The position numbers and the translations under genes are program-made. The notes beneath the pieces are model-generated. The model was not told the origin of the DNA, searched no databases, and saw only the letters and a program-made list of their open reading frames with translations. Positions 9,726-19,560 of a stretch of 64,000 nucleotides of DNA are shown here, in pieces. Source of the stretch: Galeruca laticollis (taxonomy: Eukaryota; Arthropoda; Insecta; Coleoptera; Chrysomelidae); the NCBI GenBank assembly GCA_963921935.1, contig OY998179.1, forward strand, positions 25,479,114 to 25,543,113, read 5' to 3'. The stretch's first letter is position 1, and each line of letters starts with the position of its first letter.

Positions 9726-11060
9726 TTGAAAGTGGCCGAGTTAAGAGCAGAATTGGAAGATCGTGAGTTGGAAACGTCCGGTAAGAAAAGTGAATTAGTA
9801 GAAAGACTTAAAGTGGCACTGGAAAATGACGGCTTTGATTCAGAAACAGTTTTATTTAATGACGAGGCTTCCACCTTAATCTCATCAATTTCTGCTAATA
9901 TTTCTGCTAGCATGGACGAGAAGATTTCTACCATGGAAGAGAACATGGACGAGAAAATTTCTGCCATGGAAGAGAAACTTTCAACGAATGTGAAAAACGA
10001 TATTTCTGCTATGAAGAACGACATTTCTGCTAATATTAACGACAAAATTTAGCTTTGAAGAACGATATGTCTGCCGATACTTTATTAATGAAAAACGACA
10101 TTGCCGCTGACGTTGAAAATGAAATTTCGTCTCTAAAATTTGAAATCGAGAATAAGATGTCAACGATGGACGAGAAAATCGAGAATAAAATGTCAACAAA
10201 GGACGAGAAAATCGAGAATACAATTACAATGATGGACGAGAAGATTGAGAATAAGATTACAGCGATGGACAAGAAAATCAAGGAGTTAAAAAAAAGATGA
10301 CAGATATAAGAACTCAAGACACGCCAGCGGAAGAAAAGGAGACCGAGCAAACGAAACCTTGCAAGACAGAAACACACCCTAAGTTAGAAGACATTGGCAG
10401 TTTTACCCGAGTCAAGGCCCCAACGTTCGATGGAAAAATGTCGTGGACGAATTATGTGAAACAGTTTGAAGCAGCCGCTAGAGTGAATAATTGGTCCGAT
10501 AAGGAGAAGGCAGTGAACTTAACCATCGCGCTTCGCGGAGATGCCTTAGATGTACTTCAGATGATACCGTTGGAAGAAACATGACTTCGAGCAGCTGAAG
10601 ATGAGGTTGGACATGCGATATGGTCATGAACATCTAGAACATTTGTACTAATCTCAGCTGAAGAACCGAAGGCAGAAACGTGATGAATCCCTTCAAGAAT
10701 ATGAAATGGACATTGCCCGACTAGTTCGATTTGCTTATCCGTCAGCACTAGAGAACATGATGGAATGTCTGGGCATGCAGGCCTTTATTGATGGCTTACG
10801 TGACCCCGATATGCAGAGAACGCTTCGTTTAGCCCATCCGATAACATTAGTCGACGCATTGACAGCTGCTCTTGAATATGAAGCAGCAACGAAGGCTTCG
10901 TTCGGGATATAACAATATTAGGACCATCCAAGAAGAAGGTGTCGAAGACAGATTTGACCAGTTCGTCAGTTAAAAAAAAAGTAAAGGACAAAAATCCTAA
11001 TAAGAATAAAAATCCTATTCAGAATAAAAGAAAGATGTGCTTGTGTTTCGAACTCTGGGC
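9726..11060 (+). pseudogene. Gypsy-type Gag with N-terminal SAP-like motif and coiled coil
   Basis: The N-terminus reads VAELRAELEDRELETSGKKS and resembles a SAP helix-extension-helix motif. Next comes a long run of MDEKI / IENKMST heptad-like repeats (about 9905-10290), a probable coiled coil. The capsid-like region follows: TFDGKMSWTNYVKQFEAAA, then FEQLKMRLDMRYGHEHLEHL, then AFIDGLRDPDMQRTLRLAHP, ending in EYEAATKAS. A Lys-rich tail and a degenerate CCHC-like knuckle lie near 11035-11090. At least three frame changes (near 10048, at the A-run 10288-10296, and near 10588) and a TAA in the capsid part break it. No pol is present; the element is cut by repeat R1 at about 11146. Confidence 0.82.
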
Positions 11061-11409
11061 TACTTTGTTAGGATGCAAGCGCTCTTACCACTGTGCTATA
11101 ATCGACATTGACTTCATATCTGAAATCCAAGTATATGAATGACAGGCTGATTTTTTTAATTTGTTTTCTTAATTTGCTAAAAAATAGTGATTATTTTAGG
11201 ACAATTTAACTCATGTATAAAAAATCGCATATGCCACAGTGCAATTGTCACTTTGACAGCGGCAAAAGTTAGCTTTAACTTTTACAGCGACAAATACACT
11301 AGTGGTTTGTTCACTTATTCATTTGTTCATCAATTATCGCGGTGTTGGTTACCAGAATAAATAGTTTGGCATGTTTGTCAACAACTTATTGAATTTTCAA
11401 GAACTAACA

Positions 11410-11640
11410 ATGAGTCGATTCGGTGTGTCTACGAACGCCGAAATTAGTCAAATTGTTAATATCTGTGTGCCTACTAATACAGTTGCGACGCAATCATCAA
11501 TCTGGTGACAATTTTCTACGTTTTGCGATGCAAAGAGATGCGCATTTGAGCCAGATACTTCCATCGAGAAATTGAATGTAATATTGCAAGATATGTTTCC
11601 AAATTTCTCATTCATTAAATTGTCCTGCCGAATTACACTC
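11410..11640 (+). pseudogene. Tyrosine recombinase N-terminal (core-binding) fragment
   Basis: ATG at 11410 opens MSRFGVSTNAEISQIVN, then QFSTFCDAKRCAFEPD, interrupted by a TGA at 11506-11508. The same MSRFG start and QF-x-x-FCD-x-R/K pattern occur in the minus-strand copy starting at 39903. This corresponds to the SAM-like core-binding domain of CryptonI-type recombinases. The catalytic domain is absent. Confidence 0.65.
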
Positions 11641-11642
11641 GA

Positions 11643-11841
11643 GGTTTGTATTGATATTGGGTAAATCTGTGTTGTTCAAATTCTAATCTGTTTCTTTAGT
11701 AATTTGACTCGAATAACTGTCAACCTAAAAACACTCCACCTTCGGTGTAGTGTTTTTAATAGTTGACAGTTATTTCTCGTCAAATTGCTAGGAAACAGTT
11801 TCTCATTAAACAAACCAAATTTACCCGATAAAATACAAACC
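11643..11841. repeat. Long palindrome (3' end of mini-element)
   Basis: Left arm from GGTTTGTATTGATATTGGG to ACACTCCACC and right arm from GGTGTAGTGTTTTT to TCGGGT-like CCCGATAAAATACAAACC pair over about 95 bp each. The tip is CACCTTCGGTG. Mismatches are scattered. An RNA or single DNA strand would fold into a long hairpin. Confidence 0.88.
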
Positions 11842-12212
11842 ACTTGTGCAATTATAAGTGACAATATTGTCAGAAATAATGTACTTCATGTCCATACAAA
11901 ATTTCATTATGTTCTATTTTGCTGGGAAGCAAATATTTAGGATTTTCTGATTTCCCATATTAAAATCATATGGTCCTAAGATTGAGTCACCACCCGGTAT
12001 ATATTTTCTTGATTTTTGGTCTATTTTAATGAATAATGCGTTTTTTAGAGCGATGTTTCTTTATGTTTTGGCTTAATTTCGGCCTTTATCAAAATATTAT
12101 TTGACATTGACAACCAGGAAATTTTTTACGGCGTGTCCCAAATATGAGATACGACGTCTTGACATTTTTTTAAATGGCAGTCCTATTTTTTTATGGCTAT
12201 TGTGGAAGAGTA

Positions 12213-12534
12213 TATCAAGTTACACATGCATACCAAATATCACATTTTTATTACTTGTCCTTTAAAAGATATTCAACAAACATCAACTAATTCGAAAAAT
12301 GAAGGAATCTGATTAAACTCAATGAAATAATTCAAGCAATTTAAAAATGGAATGTCAAGAGGTATTTGTTTATCTTTTTTTGTCAAACTGGGTCGATGTT
12401 GACAATGTCAAACAGACAATTAAGGAGAGTAGTATCGTATCGAGCGGGGATATATTTATTAGTTTGTCGTTTTGGGAATATATTTTACAGAATTAATAAA
12501 AATTTAATATTTGGTACGCATATGTAACTTGATA
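12213..12534. repeat. Inverted repeat unit
   Basis: TATCAAGTTACACATGCATA at 12213 onward is inverted at 12507-12534 (ATATTTGGTACGCATATGTA...). The 266 bp between has no coding signature. It could be a small MITE, but no target duplication was found. Confidence 0.55.
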
Positions 12535-12557
12535 AACCGAAGTTAGAGACTCACAAT

Positions 12558-13435
12558 GTATACAGGGTGATTAATTACTAATTGGAAATAATTTAACAGG
12601 AGAATCCTAACTTCAAATTATGAAGATTTAATCCAATACACCTAAATAAAATGTAGCTGCTTACTGAGTTACAGGGTGTTATGTTTAAAAATTTAAAAAC
12701 GATTTGAGCTCAGTACTTTAAAACTGTTTTACGTATCCATCTCATATTTGGAAGAAAGTGTAGACACTGTACAATCTACTAAATTATGTTAAACGTTTCT
12801 GGCTACTACCAGAGGCGTTCGACAGGGACAAGTGACTGGATAACTGTTCCCAAATTCTACGCCACTGACGGAATGAAAATTTTAGTACAGTTTTTCGATT
12901 GTCCTATACTTTTTACATAAATAATGTACTCTTTCCTCATAACGATAAAATCAATATTTCTCGAAATATTTTAAGTTAAACGTGAAGATGTATAATTGTT
13001 TTAATTCTGATGTCTAATAACCCCGGCGAAGATTTGGGCCAGTGGATCGAATTTAATACGCAAATGAAACTTTAATCCTCATTAACAATAGATATATTGG
13101 AATTTATTGAGAAAAATGAAATGAAACTTCAAAATAATATCAAAATTATTTTAAAACAAATCATATCATTTGTTTTGTGCAGTTGGCTCTGGTCTGAATT
13201 AATTGTTCTAGTGGGGTGTTTTCATTGTTGTCACATCTAATTATTGCTAATGTCACTTGAAATTGTGATTGTTGTAAAATTTAAAGTCGGTTAAGTGAAA
13301 ATGTCTCGACGCAATAATTTTACTAATCTTGAAATGCAAGACATGCTTTGTGTTTATGTAAACGAAAATTATTCCTGTAATGCTGCTGATCGCAGATATC
13401 AACAAATGTATCCAAACTATACCCTGTTTTTAAAC
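12558..13435 (+). mobile_element. Decayed mariner-like element with ACAGGGT ends
   Basis: The left part begins TATACAGGGTGATTAATT and the right edge contains ATACCCTGTTTTTAA, which is the inverse of a TA(T)ACAGGGT-type end. Between them only the N-terminus of a transposase is left (13301-13423). The middle (12600-13290) is non-coding AT-rich sequence with a second ACAGGGTGTTATG block near 12672. Confidence 0.4.
13301..13423 (+). pseudogene. Transposase N-terminal HTH fragment (DUF4817-like)
   Basis: ATG at 13301 begins MSRRNNFTNLEMQDMLCVYV, then NCNAADRRYQQMYPNYT-like sequence. This pattern (FTN-E--DM--VYG, A-R-Y---FP) is the N-terminal helix-turn-helix found before IS630/mariner-type DDE domains in insects. 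The frame runs into the ACCCTG end and no catalytic domain follows. Confidence 0.5.
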
Positions 13436-13997
13436 TAGGTGGACTGATTGGAATTTAATTTGGCAATTCTGTAGATTCCTGATTGGTCAAATCACAGCCC
13501 GTTATACACAGCACTTTTGACATAGATTATGATCAACAATTGTATAAATTGTAAACAAATAGTGTCCATTTTGTTCTTTCTTGCGTTCTTATTATTGTTT
13601 TATTAAAATATAAAAACAGTTCTTGTCAGGACTAATTTGAAAATGGACTTATGCCCGGTTTCTGAAGTAAAAGATATCTATTAGATATGGCTATGTACTC
13701 AATAAGCTATATATATCTGGTAGATTGGATTTCTGAACTGTTTGATAAACATTATCTACGCGATAAGTTGTCCAATCCATATCTGAAGAAAGTTGAGCAG
13801 ATATCCATTGGATAGCTATTGGCGCAAGCGCAGGTTGTTAAATTCATGTACCTAATCTAAGCTCTAAAGATATATTCTTTAATAAGAATACAATTTATAT
13901 ATGAATATATAAATAAATTTTGCAGAAAAAAACAAATAAGACATTGGTTGACAACGAAAATATACAATTTAAAAACTAATAAAAAAAATTATTAAAC

Positions 13998-15862
13998 TTA
14001 AAGGTGGGACTTTGTGTCATCTTGTTCATAGAAGAGAACATATGCTTCTCCACTGACTAAAGATTTCCACGATACTAATAGCACCCTTGAATCGTTATAT
14101 TCGTGCCACTGTCCCATGTAAGGATGTCGGCAAAATGCTTTGTAGTGACCACTATAAGTGGTTCCACAGTGATTTGATATAGCGTAGAAATTGTACATAC
14201 AAGGTGCCACATTATCAGCCGCGTAATGGCTCATATCAAGCCCTTCTATTCGAAAATCAATTGCAACATTAAGTTCCCCACTAAATCTTTCTGTTTGCGA
14301 AAAGCGCTTCAGGTGAATAACCAATCTATTCGGAAATTTATGAATTGAGAATGATTTAGTGCATCGTCTTCGTTTCTTACATTTCGAACATGTTGGTTTC
14401 TCATCACCGTCGAGTGTTTCTTCTCTTGTAAACGAATATAAACATTGTGAAAGTCGTCATTGACCTGTTCTTTGCGGTATCGAGAGGGATAAATCCCAAA
14501 AGAGATCGTAGGTAACTGAACAGTGACCACAGTGTGTGCACTTGATTGTTGATTTTAATTGACCGACAAAGTTATCCACAATCTTGGAGTTGTCCATTCT
14601 CGGATATCTCAACCAAGATTCTTGTGCTTTCTCGATATCACTAAGTTTGTCATCAATTTCTGTTAATATGGGCTTTGGTTTTTCACATACCTTGTTGACA
14701 TCTTCGTGAAGTCCTGCTAATAGGGAACGAAGAAACTCCTGTGCATCATGTTGAGTGTAACCCATGAACCTTGAAGTAGATAACTGAATCTAACTTTTCA
14801 ATGATACTATATTAACCACTCCGTCTGAACCGCCATCAGACCAAAGCTCTTGAATGTTTTAATTAGTGCTCCTTACATGCTAGATATGTTTATGTTAATA
14901 TCTCTTTTGTATGCGTATTTCTTTAGATATTCTAATAGCCACCTTGTCTTTGATAGGCATTGAATAAAACTATTCATGAAACATGTGTTACCAATATTTT
15001 TGAGACCTTAGAGACCCAAAGATTCTTGGGGAATACCCTTTATGGATCTGATTGTGTAGATATTGTTAAGAGCTCTTTCGCAACTACTATCATTGTACGA
15101 ATAATCTCGGATTCTATTATTGTCTTTCTCACTTGATGGGCGTGATAAGGAATTTGAATTGATGCTGTTTGCTATTGAAATGGATGTAGATATTGCGGTT
15201 TTGGAAAGTTTGGTTGATGTCGATAGATCATTGCTCTGGTTCACTTTGTTAATATATTCCTTGTTATCTACATCATTTTTAGACGTGTCCTTTTGTTCTT
15301 GTTGAGTTTCATTCCCTTTCTGAAAGTATTTAATTGAAAATGAAATGTATGAAGAGAAGTTGTTAACTCTAGGATTATTTTTAAAAAGAGAATTGATGTT
15401 TATTGATTCCTCAGTTACTACGACCCTATCGACTTCTGAACCATTATTTTTTTCTACGTCTTCATTATCTTCCAATTTTGAATTTGAATGCAAAACATCG
15501 GGGTTATTTTGACACTTGTTGGAGGCAATGACATTTTTTTGATCACCGAAAAAATATTACTAGATTTTTTAATTCTGGTTGATATTGATTTTGTACTTAT
15601 TGGTTTTACTCTATTGGTCACATCAGTTTTATATTTTGCTTTGGTCAAAGATAATTTATTGCGTATAGGAATCGCATCATTCTCTAGCATAGTCATCTTC
15701 TTCAGTATTCCTATGAATGGGACATCATCTGGCAGGTGGTTATCTATATTTTTTAGTACACTGAGGCCCAAAAGCTTGTTGGAGGCACAGTTTATAAAAT
15801 TGTCAACGCATGTATTATCAGAAGGCACACTTTCTGAAGAAGAGAATGAAGATGTTAAATAA
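13998..15862 (-). pseudogene. Usp2-like ubiquitin hydrolase, intronless pseudogene
   Basis: Reading leftwards there is a Ser/Asn/Lys-rich N-terminal region (15862-15008), then the Cys box GLKNIGNTCFMNSFIQCLS (about 15005-14950). Next come GYTQHDAQEFLRSLLAGLHE, KIVDNFVGQLKS with a CTHC zinc ribbon half, VIHLKRFSQTERFSGELNV, and the His box GTTYSGHYKAFCR with YNDSRV. It ends in LFYEQDD and a stop at 13998. This order is that of USP2/USP21-class deubiquitinases, which remove ubiquitin through a Cys-His-Asp/Asn triad. All triad blocks are present, but several stops (for example TAA just before the Cys box) and frame changes near 15485, 14860 and 14460 kill it. There is no intron across the catalytic domain, which suggests a retrocopy of a host gene. 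It directly follows the RT tail at 15868 on the same strand. Confidence 0.85.
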
Positions 15863-15867
15863 GAATT

Positions 15868-17138
15868 TCAGAAAAAGGAAAGATCACATGTTTTAGAGTC
15901 GGTAATATGGGAGAGTTTGAAAGTGGTAGAAGAATTAGGTTCCTTATGATTAGATTTAATAAAAAGTTCTTGTAGAGGCTTAGAACGGGGAAACGTACCG
16001 AGAAAATATGAAGCGTTTCCTCTTTGAATTGCAATACTTATTTGTTGTATAAAGAACAAAGTTGCTCTTGAATCATTGGATTCTACTGATATTTTTTTAC
16101 CGATTTCTTTAATGAATTTTGAAGCTTCATGAACGAAAACACCAGAGGTTTCAATTGCTACAGGAATAAACATGTACATGTTCTCCTCCAAATTTTGGTA
16201 TTTATTGATTTTAAAAATTTCGCCTTGTAAAGCTGCAGCGCCTGCGGAAGTAGATGTGGATCGGACATGGGACGGAGCCCAAGTGTCAGTGCAAGTGAAA
16301 TCCCATATAACTGGTCTACCGCGTTGCCATGGAATGAGAGTCATACCCAAGGGTTCCAACGAACAGGGAATCTTTGCAGATGACAGGCCTCGTTTGATTA
16401 GGTCATTTACTGCAGAATGACGTGAAAAACAGCCGGCTCTTAATTTGCAGCTTAGGCCGTGTCTACCATATTCATCAACATCAGCTCCTCAACGACAGCG
16501 ATGTTTTACACAAATTTGACAACCTAAACGGAGACCAATAGAAATACGGAAACTTTCGTCATCTAAAAGCGTACCTAATGGGGCTGACGGTATAGCGTTT
16601 AATCATGCTCCTGATTCCTTTGAAAATGCTGCATTCAAACGAGCCTTGTCTGGTAAATTGATAGCTTTCAAAAGCAGATTTTCTTTTTCAATGTTCAATA
16701 AAGGTATATCCCAGGATTTTTGAAAGGATTTATGTTCATCGGGTACAACTTTGTTAGACTTTAATGACCAAATATTTTCTGCCTCAATTAATAAAAGGTC
16801 TTGTGTGTGGAAAAATATAGGCAGAATGTAATTAATAAAAAATTTTCAACTATTTAATGATGACAAAAAAGAAAGAAGAGCTACACGATTGAGCGAATTC
16901 CTAAACCACCATATGAAACAGGTAGTGAAGCTTGTTTCCATGAAAGGTCCTCCAATTTAATGTTAATTAATGACTCTAATGAATGACGAATGGTATTGTC
17001 AAAATTGATTAAGATATCATTATGTAACCAGGTCGGACTACATCTTAAGATATATGTTAATTTTGGAATTAATAGGCAATTCTTGAAAAGGCAATATGTG
17101 TCGGTAACCAGGATAAACGAGATGCCATTTTTTTGCAA
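15868..17138 (-). pseudogene. Non-LTR reverse transcriptase C-terminal part
   Basis: From 17138 down: LIPKLTYILRCSPTWL, then LSWKQASLPVSYGGLGIRS, then NAIPSAPLGTLLDDESF. Next is a Cys/His cluster (CQICVKHRCR-stop-GADVDEYGRHGLSC), then FSRHSAVNDLIKRGLSSA, and from 16359 MTLIPWQRGRPVIWDFTCTD with a long tail to TTFKLSH. This is the conserved region after the RT thumb seen in a class of animal non-LTR elements (PKLTYLLR..., GGLGIR, GRHGLSC, RHS-x-ND-IKRAL). The RT catalytic palm is missing, so it is 5'-truncated as is usual for target-primed insertions. At least one TGA and frame changes are present. Confidence 0.75.
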
Positions 17139-17394
17139 AAGGTTAGTTTTTCATTGAAAGCTGATAGAAAGGATTCGTTTAATATTAATAATTTAATATT
17201 AATAAATGTTGTCTGTTGGTAATCGTTATGCCTGGTGCTACAGAATTAAATGTATAAGATATATTATAATTTGAAGATTGAATGAAGAAAATTGCTATTG
17301 CTAATATAGAATATACAATGTGTTTTTATCGAATATTTTTGTATTAAGATGGAATATTCATTTTAATCTACATCAACAGATGAAGAAATTTTAG

Positions 17395-17640
17395 ATTAAT
17401 TCGGCGTATAGAGCGGCCCAGAAATTTTCGTATCTACCCGAGAAAATCAGTTCAACAAATATAGTGACTTGGAATTTAAAAACATTTGAAAACCGATTCC
17501 GTTTAACGAAAAATACAGCCAACCTACTAATTGAATTAATCGGTAACAATTTGAAAGTAGTATTAGACGGAATCTTAGCTTCCATCATGTTTTCCTCGCC
17601 TTTTTTTTCATCCCGTCATACAAAGCATGTAACTGCTTCG
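17395..17640 (+). pseudogene. PIF/Harbinger transposase N-terminal exon
   Basis: Frames on the plus strand read RRIERPRNFRIYPRENQFNK, then SDLEFKN, then ENRFRLTKNTANLLIELIG, the region preceding the DDE_4 core in Harbinger transposases (Y-R-R-x-NxF----D-EF--RFRLSK-T---L---I). Two small frame changes are needed. The catalytic core does not follow. Confidence 0.6.
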
Positions 17641-17820
17641 TAGAACGATTGTCTATCTGACAACTTTCATTAAAATTATCTATAATGGTATTCCATGCTT
17701 AATTTTTCCTTTTAATAGTCGTGGAATCGGTTTTTGTTTTCTATAATATGCTAATATTGTTGAGTTATCTCAGATAATATATTTTTATCATACTCGTAAA
17801 GTTTTTAGATGTTTTATTAT
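17585..17820 (-). pseudogene. Myb/SANT-like DNA-binding protein of Harbinger, decayed
   Basis: Reading leftwards: KNFTSMIKIYYL, then KTDSTTIKRKN-stop-AWNTIIDNFNESCQ, then RSTKQLHALYDGMKKKARK. The pattern FT--EK--L, K-TD--T---K--AW--I---FN, QL---Y---KK-ARK is that of the Myb/SANT-like accessory protein encoded next to Harbinger transposases, on the opposite strand as seen here. Several in-frame stops. Confidence 0.6.
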
Positions 17821-18189
17821 CTTTGCTCTCCATTACTATTATTGTAAACGCGTATAGTAAAAAATAAACCAATAGACTTGGTAACAAATAAAGTATTAAA
17901 ATAAGGATCGGTCTTCTTTCTTTTTTTAGGATTTGGTCTTAGAGTACTCTACATTCAGTCACGTTGAAGTTCAGAAACCCATAATAATTTATTGGTGTGG
18001 TAAATGTATCTATTTGATAGTTATCGATTGAATACCGTCATATGCTGAGAAACCGGGCATAAGATAATATTTAATATTCCAAGTACTAGCAGACATCATT
18101 TGCTCCCCAAAAAAAGGAGCTCTGTAATTTGAGGCCACTGATCATCTACAGAGAAGCAAAACATTGTAAATATATATAAATAAATCTCA

Positions 18190-18396
18190 GATGATAAACC
18201 AGAGACAAAAGTGAATGCCATTGTGTTCAAAATTGTAAAAACGTTGGGTAAGTTATCGAAAATAGCACTTTTCTGTGAAATTAACGTGTACATATTTTAT
18301 TTTTTAGGAGTTGCTAGATCGACCGCGTTTCAAATTATTAAAGAATATAGAAACACTGGAATGATTGTCTCTTCTAACCATCGTGTTAGATTTCAT
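18190..18396 (+). pseudogene. HTH exon of a DNA-transposon gene, cut by Penelope
   Basis: A first piece ends at a GTAAGT donor near 18248; after a TTTTTTAG acceptor near 18308 the frame reads GVARSTAFQIIKEYRNTGMI, then VSSNHRVRF. This is a homeodomain-like HTH as in the N-termini of several insect DDE transposases. It stops where Penelope sequence (GAAGAATTAGAAATTAGAAG) begins at about 18397. Confidence 0.5.
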
Positions 18397-18880
18397 TGAA
18401 GAATTAGAAATTAGAAGACACTAAGAGACCCAGAATCTGAAGTGGTCAATGAATAGATAAATCTAGGGAGTTCTCCACTTTTAAACTGTCTTAAGTAATA
18501 ATTGAAAAGATCAGCTTGTATAGTTTTCCTGGTTTCCTATATCATTGCACAGTTATATAGATCTTAAATGGGAAAAATATATCCAGGATATCCCCATAGG
18601 GCTAATAATAACTAAGCTTTTATTCTTTTTTTATTCATATAAATTAAATCACTCACTTATTGGTCTAGAGAAAAAAAATTATTAAACATCAGGTAAGCAT
18701 CACATGAGCTATATCTTCTGTCATTCTGACGGTGATATTTACTACTATCGAAACACTTTCTATAATTTTTTCTTTATATGTGGAATGATTTAGAAACATC
18801 TAGTTTCATTTAAAGAACGAATATGAGTAGATTGCACACAAGGGTCGAAACAGTATATTTCAACAAAATGTAATAATAAC
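18397..18880 (+). mobile_element. Penelope-like element PLE-A, copy A1 (5'-truncated)
   Basis: Starts inside the endonuclease C-terminus (EELEIRRH-like) and continues with the same 3' tail as copies A2-A4. That tail includes TCCAGGATATCCCCATAGGG and a degenerate hammerhead-like core (CTGACGG at 18725-18731, GAAAC at 18750-18754). The truncated 5' end fits target-primed reverse transcription. Its tail meets the tail of A2 head-on near 18870. Confidence 0.8.
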
Positions 18881-19560
18881 TAACATAAATAAATAAAATC
18901 AGTGAAATTAACTGTCTCGACCCTTACTTCGTGGAATCTGCTCATATTAGTGTTTTAAATGAAACTCACGGTTTCTAGTTAATTCCACAATATAATAAAA
19001 GTTATTGAAAATTCTAAGAAATTGACAATTGTTTCGATAAATCAATATCATCGTCAGAATGACAGAAGTTACATTTCATTTGATGCCTACCTGATGTTTA
19101 GTAGTTATTTTTGGCTAGACCAAGAAGTGACCTAACTTGTGATTGACTTAATATATGTTAATAGAAAAAAGAAGATGTGATATTACAAATATTGAAGCTT
19201 AGATATTATTAGCCCTATGGTGATATCCTGGATATCATTTTTCAATTAAGATCAGTATAACTGTGCAATGATATAGGAAACCAGGAAAACTATATCTGTT
19301 AATCTTTACAATTATCACTTAAGAAGACAGTTTATTAGTGGAGAACTCCCTAGATTTAACTGTTCATTGACAACTTCATATTGTGGGTTTCTTAAATGTC
19401 TTCTAATTTCCAATTCTTCAAGGAAATCCAGTTCTTGTTTCTTTTCACAAATATGCAGCACTTCTAGTTTTGTGTTAGGTGTCAATGAATGATTGGTGTC
19501 AAGTAGATGTTTTGCGTAGTGGGATTTATCTGGTTGTTTTAATCTGTATGCAACAACAAT
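18881..19560 (-). mobile_element. Penelope-like element PLE-A, copy A2 (minus)
   Basis: Minus-strand frame 19552-19315 reads YRLKQPDKSHYAKHLLDTNH, then LEELEIRRHLRNPQYEVVNE, then LGSSPLINCLL, the C-terminal part of a Penelope GIY-YIG endonuclease. It is followed by the 3' non-coding tail with a hammerhead-like motif at 19020-19064. The whole copy is the inverse of A3; A2 lacks the N-terminal part of the GIY-YIG domain. Confidence 0.88.
19020..19064 (-). ncRNA. Hammerhead-like ribozyme motif in PLE-A2
   Basis: On the minus strand: CTGACGA (19057-19051), helix II GATA/TATC with a 6-nt loop, GAAA (19035-19032), a C...G helix III, then GTC (19026-19024). ATT before the core pairs with AAT after it (helix I). 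Family knowledge: Penelope-like pseudo-LTRs carry hammerhead motifs. One extra U precedes helix II, which is a deviation from the strict consensus. Confidence 0.55.

Larger units (their letters stand above)
11201..11860 (+). mobile_element. CryptonI-like mini-element (tyrosine recombinase fragment + palindrome)
   Basis: Bounded by ACAAT at 11201-11205 and again at 11861-11865. Comparison with the uninterrupted R1 copy at 5306-5497 shows that everything between is an insertion at a CAAT site. Content is a 5' non-coding leader, the N-terminus of a tyrosine recombinase (11410-11640), then a 199-bp palindrome (11643-11841). No inverted terminal repeats are seen, as expected for a recombinase-mobilised element. 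The direct repeat and the deletion of the catalytic half indicate a non-autonomous copy. Confidence 0.7.
11146..12003 (-). repeat. Dispersed repeat R1, copy 3, split by an insertion
   Basis: Reverse complement of R1: TACCGGGTGGTGACTCAATC at the 12003 end and the A-rich end near 11150. The two halves (11859-12003 and 11146-11200) join in copies 1 and 2 but here are separated by about 660 bp carrying a recombinase fragment and a palindrome. Confidence 0.8.
13651..18062. mobile_element. PIF/Harbinger-type element, enclosing later insertions
   Basis: Ends are TTATGCCCGGTTTCTGA (13651-13667) and its inverse AGAAACCGGGCATAA (18048-18062). Near the right end lie a Harbinger DDE N-terminal exon (+, 17395-17640) and a Myb/SANT-like protein (-, 17585-17820), the standard two-gene content of Harbinger. 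The expected 3-bp TWA duplication is not clean: TTA on the left, TAA on the right. Between about 13990 and 17140 sit a Usp2-like pseudogene and a non-LTR RT tail, so the element was invaded or is composite. Confidence 0.6.

Noticed and set aside
15120..15862. Long open frames on the plus strand opposite the Usp2-like pseudogene
   Set aside because: They are antisense to a recognisable coding sequence and show no family signature.
13648..18065. Clean 3-bp Harbinger target duplication
   Set aside because: Left TTA and right TAA are inverse rather than direct repeats, so they may belong to the TIR.
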